Source: Xylaria sp. FL1777 (taxonomy: Eukaryota > Ascomycota > Sordariomycetes > Xylariales > Xylariaceae). From it: a stretch of 54,129 nt of DNA. The notes under the pieces are model-generated. The model made no database searches, was not told the DNA's origin, and saw only the letters and a list, made by a program, of their open reading frames with translations. Made by a program: the position numbers and the translations under genes. The DNA lies in assembly GCA_022578965.1 (NCBI GenBank), contig MU400761.1, forward strand, positions 1-54,129, given 5' to 3'. Within the stretch, counting starts at the first letter, position 1, and the number at the start of each line of letters is the position of its first letter. Shown here piece by piece: positions 47,301 to 54,129 of the stretch.

Positions 47301-50300
47301 GTTTTTATATTATAACTAGTTTTGCTGCATTGTTTATATTATTGCTAGCGTAGCAAACTTAACTTATTACTATTATGTTTTTTTAACGTTTATAACTATA
47401 CTAGTTTTTTTATATTTTTTTAAGCTATTAAATTTATTATATTTTTTATAATAAGATTTTTTTTATTTTATAAGCATTTTTTTTTACTTTTTTAATGCTT
47501 GCTAAGTGCTTTATTTGCTTTATAAAGCTTTTAGTTTTATATATATATATATAGTTTTTTTTTTTTTGTTTTTTGTTTAAATTATATTTTTTTTTTAAAA
47601 ACAATAAAAAAGTAACTAAAAAACGTTTTAGATTTTAAATAGTATTGCTTAAATACTTAGATTTTAGTTTTAAGAATTTTTATTTTTTTTTTTTATGTTT
47701 TTTTTTTTTAGTATTGTTTTTTACTACAAAAATACAAGCAAATCGTAAATTAGCTTTTTAAATAAAAAAACAAATTTTTATACGTTTTTTGCGCTAATAA
47801 GTGTTTTTATATAACGTTTTAATAAAAAACCTAAAGTTAAAAAGCTAATAATTATGCTAAATTAAAACAATAGCTAAAAGTAAAACAATTGCATAATATA
47901 ACATTAATTAATTTATGCAAGCGTTTTTTTTTTAGCTTGCTTATAAAAAACATATTGCTAATTTTTTTTTATATAATTATAACGCGTTTTTAGCTAGTAA
48001 TAATGCAGCTTTAAACTTTAAAACTTAACTATTAGCTTTTTAAATATATAAGCATTAATATTAATATAAGCAGCTAGCTTATAATAAAAATCTTAAAACT
48101 TATTAAGAATAGTTTACGTAAGTTAGCTAAACTATTATAAAACATAACATATAAACAAAAAATATTTATAACTTTAGCAAAATAAAGTTTTAAATATATA
48201 AAAATATTAGCTTAATAATAATAATTAGCGCTAAAAAACATAAACGTTTTAAGCAAGCAAAGCTAAAAAACAAAGTATAAATAATAATAAATTAAGCTAT
48301 TAATTTTTAAAATTAAATAATATTATTATATTTTATTTTTTTAAGCAAAGTATATTTAGTATTATAGTATTATAATAAAAAACTACTAGCTAACTAAATT
48401 ATTGCTTTATTTAAAAATAGCTATAATATACTTAAAATAGCTAAAAGCTAAATTTAATACTTTAATGCTTATATAAAAAGCTATACTAAAAAAGCTAAAC
48501 GTTTTTTAATTTTAAATGTTTAAAAAAGCTACTATATAATAAAATTTAAAAAATATTACTATATTAATAATATACTTTTTTTTTAAATACTAGTTTATTT
48601 GTTTTATAAGTTTTAGCTTTTTAATTTAGTTTTTTTTTATGTTTTTTAATAATATTATAAGCAATATATAAAACAGTTTATATAATAGCATTTAACTTAT
48701 ATAAATAAAGCAGATTTTTTAGCTATGTTTTTAAATATGTTTTAATAAGCCTTTATAAAAAATAATATTTAATTTAGCTTTAAAATAGCTAAGCTTATGC
48801 TTTTTTATATAGAAAGAATTTTATTTGCTAAAAAAGTTTAAAAAATAGCAAAAATACTATTAGTTAATTTTAAAAAGCTATTTTTAGTTTTAATAGCAAA
48901 AATATAAACTATTTTACTTAAAGCAAAAAAGCAATTAAGTTTAAAAAAAAATAAAATGTATATATATTTTAAAAGCTTAAAAACAGTTATATTAAATTTA
49001 ATAAACTTTATAATAAAAAAAGCACAAAAAGTTATATATTAGTTAGCTATTTTGCGTTAATATATAAAAATGCTTTAAAAAAATAACTATAAAGGTAGCA
49101 AACATAGCAAAACAAAATAAAAGTAATTATTGCATAAAAAACTGCATATAATACTAAGTAGTTAAAAAATACTAAAAACAAAAAAAAAAAAGGTAATAAA
49201 ATGTAAAAAAAAAAAAAAAAAAAAATAATTTAATAAAAAAAGCATAAATAAGTTAAAAATAGTATAACATTTATAAAAGTATTAAATATAATGTATAAAC
49301 TTATTAAGCAAATAAAAATACCTTAAAAAAAGAAAATTTTAATAAATAAAAATGCAGTTAATATATTATGCTTAATATATTTATGTTAATATATTAAGTA
49401 TGCAAAAAAGTAATACATATATTTTAATGTTATAATTATTTATATAATATAAATATTTATAAATTATAGTATGTTAAAAATAATAGTTATTTTTTTTTTT
49501 TTTTTATAAAAGAAGTTTTATAGCTAGCTTTATATAAAAAGGTTTTTATAACTAAGCATATATATATATAAAAGTTTATATAAAAAAGTTTAAGTATAAA
49601 TTATAATATATACTTAAGTTTATATATAATTAATTAAGTTTTGCTTAATAATAAAACTATAGCGTTTTTATATTATATAGCAATAAAAACAAAAAATAAA
49701 GCAATATAATTAATATAATAACATAAATTAATCTTTTTATATTTAACTTATAAAAAGTTTTAGCATATATTTATGCTTTATATAATATATAACTAAAAAT
49801 AACTTAATTTTTGCTTTAGTAATAAATTAATTCTTTATTAATAAAGTTATTATTTTACATATAAGTGCTAGTAAGTTTTTTATTTTAATATTGCTTTTTT
49901 TTATAGCACTTTTATTTTTAGTGTATTATTTTATTTTAGGTTTTTAAGGCTTACTATAGCTTTTTTATAGCTTTTAATTACTAAAAAAAACTACTTTTTT
50001 AATAGTAGTAATAAATAAACTTATAAAATAGCAAAATAAAAATAGTGCTTTTTTTAAAACAATAAACGTTAAGCTAAAGTAAATGTTTAACTTTTTTGCA
50101 AATTATATAAATACTTTATTTTTGTGCTATTTTAAGATTTTTATGCAAGCTTAATACTTTTTGCGGCTTTATAACATTATATAAAAGTTATGCTTATTTT
50201 TAATGCTTTTATTGCTAATTGCTAGCTATTAAACTTTTATGTTTTAAAAAAAGTTAATATATAAATTATAGTTATTATTATTATATAAGCATATGTTTTT

Positions 50301-51046
50301 TTATTTTAAATATTTTATAAACTTATTATAGTAGTTTTATTTTTTTAAATTATAAAACAAATAGTAAGCTGCATTTTTTAATAAAGCTATAAATAGTTTA
50401 GTATAAAAAAAAAAAAAGCAAAAAGTTCTTACGGAATTTTTTGTTTAAAAGCTAAAAGCTATGCATAAAGCTGCAAAATTGTTATTTTTATTGCTTAAAA
50501 CTAAAAGTGCTATATAACTACTATTAAATTGCTATATTAAGCTAATTTTTTATGCTATATGTTTATAATGCTTATAATAAGCAGTTATTTTTTATAAAAT
50601 TAAACCTGCAAAAAACAGGTATATTATTTAATAGTATTACGTTATTAAAGCATAAAAAAACTATAGCTTTTGCATGTTTTGTGCTTTTTTTGTAAGCAAT
50701 AAGTTTAGCATACATATTATAACGCATAAAAAAAACAAAAAAATAAAAACTTGTAAAGCTACTTAAAACTTTGCTTAAAAAAGCCGCAGTAAAAAAAAAA
50801 AGCATAGCAAACTAGTTAAGTTTTATAAGCAAAACTTGCTTTAAAAAAACAATAAAAAAAGCTAAAAGAATTATAAATAAAAAAAAAAAACATATATAAG
50901 TAATATAAAATTTTAGCTTTAATAAGCGTGTTTTTTAAAAGGCAAAAAAAGTTAAAAAAAAGGAAAAAAAAAAGCAAATTGTTTATAAAGCAGCTTAATA
51001 GCGTTTTTACGCAAAAAAACCTAGGTTAAAATAAGCAAGTATATAA
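44366..51046. other. AT-rich decayed non-coding stretch
   Basis: About 6.7 kb without a supportable gene. T-rich parts lie at 44800-44860 and 47550-47720. Frames at 45578-45778 and 50572-50805 on the minus strand are composition-driven and unsupported. A 21-bp tandem repeat (46722-46785) is the only ordered repeat found; pure A runs lie at 49206-49226. Confidence 0.55.
46722..46785. repeat. 21-bp tandem repeat, three units
   Basis: AAAAAATTAATATAAAYATAT repeated from 46722, 46743 and 46764; one unit has C where the others have T. Confidence 0.8.
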
Positions 51047-51774
51047 ATATAAACAATAGCTATAATAAATACGTAAAAAAATAATGCTTGCTTAAAACAA
51101 AAGTTCTTTAAAAACTAATTTATATTTAAAACAAATAAAAAGCAAAAAGTATATAGTAAAAACATTTTATATGTTTTATATATTTAATGCTTTTTTAAAA
51201 AAGATGCTTTTTAATAAAATGTTAGCAAGAAAAAAAATATAAAAAGGTAATATTAATAGCGTTATATATTATATAAAAAAAAGCAACACGTAGTATTGCC
51301 TTAAAAAAAAAAAAAAATCAAATAAATATATGCTTATTAATATAAACATATTGTTTATATTATGCTTTAGCTAAAACTTAAACTTAGATTTTTTTATAAG
51401 TAGCAATACGTATTGCTATTATACTATTAAAGCAAAAAAAAAAGCAAAATAATTAAAAAAAATATTACTTTTGTTTTTTAGCTTAATTATTTATATAGTA
51501 TTTTAAAGCATATTAATAAATATATGCTTTAGCTTAATAATAACTTTTTTATATTTTGCTATTAGTTTTAAGCATATTTATTAGTTTGTAGTAATAAATG
51601 CTACTTTTAATGCAGCAAAGCACGCAGGTTTTTATTGCAATATAAAATATAAAATATATGCGTGCTTTTTGCGTAATAAACGCTGTTTTGCTTTATAACT
51701 AGTTTAAAAAAACCTTTTTAAGTTTTATTTTAATATTTATATATATACTTAATATATAACGTAGTTAAACTTAG

Positions 51775-51900
51775 TATGCTTATTTTATTACTTTTGTGTT
51801 TTTATAAGCTATAGTTTATTAGTAATATTATTAGTATGCTTATTTTATTACTTTTATGTTTTAATAAGCTATAGTTTATTAATAATAGTATTAGTATGCT
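51775..51900. repeat. 60-bp tandem duplication specific to R2b
   Basis: TATTTTATTACTTTTGTGTT at 51781 recurs as TATTTTATTACTTTTATGTT at 51841, each followed by AAGCTATAGTTTATTA and TTAGTATGCT. R2a (about 17250-17320) has fewer units, so the expansion is specific to one copy or was lost from the other. Confidence 0.8.
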
Positions 51901-52088
51901 TGTTTTATTATGCGCTATAATAACAATAAGCATTTATTTTTTTTATGTTATAAATGTTATTTAGTTAAAAAGCAACATTTATAATAGTTTTGCTAAGCAA
52001 TAATATATTAAATAATTTAATTAAGCATTAAGCGTAAAAAGACCTTTTAAAGTTATGTTTTCTTTTAAAGCTATGCTTTCTTTTAATA

Positions 52089-52290
<202 letters not shown>

Positions 52291-53084
52291 TTGCTACTAC
52301 GGACTTTTTTTTTTTTATTAGCGCTTTATTTTCTTTTTTAGTTGCTTTTTTTATTATATACTAACTTTTTTTAAAACAAGAACTTGCTTAATTTGCACTT
52401 TATAGCTGTTTTTATAGCTTGCTAATTTGCTAATTATATTAAGGTTTTAATTAATATTTACTGCTTTTATTAGCGCTTTAAATATTTTAATAATGCTAAA
52501 AAGCTATTATATTATAGTATATAAATTTATGTAGCGTGCTAAATCTATGTTTTATAAAAATAAGCTATTATAAACCTTATAAAAGAACTTTTTATAATTA
52601 ATATTTATAAAATTGCTTTTTGCTTATAAAACAATAGCTTTATATTTAGCATAAAATGTTTTTAAAAAATATATAGTTGTTTTTTTTTTGCATGTTTTTA
52701 ACTAATAAAAGCACTTAAAAGTTTAGCTTTTGTTAAAACATAATAAAAAAAGCAGTTTACTTTATAAGCTATACGTTAGCTGCTTGCACTAAAAGTTTAA
52801 AGAATTATATAGTACTAAGTTTATTACTAATATAATTAAAACCTTTGCTAAAAAAGTTTAACTAAAAGCAAAGTATATTAACTTTTTGTTTTTTATAGCA
52901 AGTTTAACTATATAATATAATATAAAAAGCGTTACGCTTTTACTACTGTTTTAAGAACTGTAATACTACTTATATTATATAACTTTATATTATACAAAAT
53001 TAAATTAAACAAATAGTTATAAAAATATTAAGCCTGCATTGCAAAATGTATAAAAAGCATAATAAAACAAAAGAAAAAAACTTC

Positions 53085-53190
53085 GTAAGTTTTTAAGCAT
53101 ATAGTAAGCTTTTTATATAAATAAAAATAAACATAAAAATAGCAATAAAAAAAAGAAACTTTATAAGTTTTTAAGTATATAGTAAGCTTT
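53085..53190. repeat. 78-bp tandem duplication specific to R2b
   Basis: GTAAGTTTTTAAGCATATAG (53085) recurs as ATAAGTTTTTAAGTATATAG (53163). The 78-bp spacing includes ATAAATAAAAATAAACATAA, absent from R2a, where a single copy lies near 18430. Confidence 0.75.
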
Positions 53191-53680
53191 TAAAGCTATA
53201 AAGTTATGTTATTTTTCTGAAAAAAAAAAGCTAAAGCTGCTTTTTTTTTAATTTGCTATGTTTGCAAAAACTTTTTTGCTTTATTATAACATAATATAAA
53301 TATGTTTTATTATTTTTTTGCATATATTATAATAGCGCAGCTAATTTATTATAGCTTTATATATTTTTTCTTATAATACTGCTTAAAAAAAAAAGAACAA
53401 AACAAAATATATTAAAAACTTGCGATGTATTATAACCCTATAATAAAAAAATTAAGATTTAAAGCTATAAAATAACAAAAAAACAAAAAAAACTAATTCG
53501 TAGCAAAAATGTTTTGTTTTTTATGCGTGTTTTTTTTTTTTTTACATATAAATAAAAAAAAAAAAAAGTTAAGTTTTTTAAATTATATAAGTTTTGCATT
53601 TTTTTTACTTCTACTTTTATTACTACTTCTTTTTTTATTTATTAAACTATATTATTAAACTATATATATAGTTTTAAATG

Positions 53681-53983
53681 CTATAAAAGCTTTTAAGTTA
53701 AAATAATTAGCAGCTTTTTTTTGTTTTAAATATAAATATAAATAAAATATTGCTTAATAAAATGCTATTATAAAGCAAGCAAACATAAACTTATTATTTA
53801 TATAAAATGCTGCTAAAAAAAAAAAACAATACGCGTACTTTAAACATTATACTTAAAAAAAATAATAGCTTTAAGCATTAAGTAGCTTTAAGCGTAATAA
53901 ATACATAAATAAAAGAATTTATGCCTTAATGCTAAACAAACAATGCTATATGCTATAGTTTTAAAATATTTTATAAAGAACTA
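53681..53983. repeat. R3 repeat inside R2b
   Basis: Third copy of the 0.3-kb repeat (others 12630-12930 and 18962-19268), in the same relative place within R2 as in copy a. At its start (TATAAAAGCTTTTAAG) it is closer to the stand-alone copy than R2a is. Confidence 0.85.
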
Positions 53984-54129
53984 TTGTTTTGTTTTAAATA
54001 TAAAAATAACAATTACTTTTAAATAATAATAAATAGCTGTTTTTTAAATAATAATAAACTATTTTATTTAATTAAGCTTAATTATTATTAAAATAAGTAA
54101 ATATAGTATACTTTATACTTTTTAAGCTA

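Noticed and set aside
50572..50805. 77-codon minus-strand open frame
   Set aside because: Has somewhat more mixed residues, but no recognisable motif or neighbours and no independent copy to test conservation.

Overview
The window is a gene-free, extremely AT-rich block (about 12-17% G+C by eye) with no intact protein gene, tRNA, rRNA or CRISPR array that I can support. Most remaining C and G sit in GC steps (AGC, GCT, TGC, GCA). TC/GA and CC/GG are strikingly rare. The long duplicated segments differ from each other almost only by C/T and G/A transitions. This is the picture left by cytosine-to-thymine repeat decay such as repeat-induced point mutation (RIP), so I read the window as heterochromatic, repeat-derived DNA of a filamentous fungus: an AT isochore, possibly (peri)centromeric. 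The organism itself cannot be named from the sequence.

Layout. 1-5597: AT desert with a 39-bp tandem repeat (1370-1549) and several foldback palindromes. 5598-11199: first copy of a decayed element of about 5.2 kb (R1a), carrying a later, much less decayed insertion of about 311 bp (9580-9890) that looks like a solo LTR. 11200-16540: desert with a 0.3-kb repeat (R3), an 81-bp tandem repeat whose reverse strand reads as a 27-codon repeat, a 168-bp direct repeat pair (R4) and a short AT satellite. 16540-19430: first copy of a 2.9-kb element (R2a), including a second R3 copy. 19431-30500: desert with tandem duplications and a decayed reverse-strand reading frame carrying a Q-L-A-K tetrapeptide repeat. 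30505-32640: a cluster of satellites (94-, 67-, 167- and 33-bp units). 35862-41022: second copy of R1 (R1b). 41030-42420: T-rich low-complexity block. 42500-51046: desert with small satellites. 51047-54129: second copy of R2 (R2b, with the third R3 copy), running off the window end.

Nothing here works together as a pathway. The biology is in how the DNA decayed. The residual dinucleotides argue for a C-to-T process acting first on TpC and CpC rather than the classical CpA. Coding-type tandem repeats preserve a record of this. Hairpins at the same place in the two R1 copies differ by paired, compensating transversions although the surrounding DNA differs only by transitions. The short open frames in this window are nearly all chance or low-complexity frames in AT-rich DNA and are not annotated as genes.
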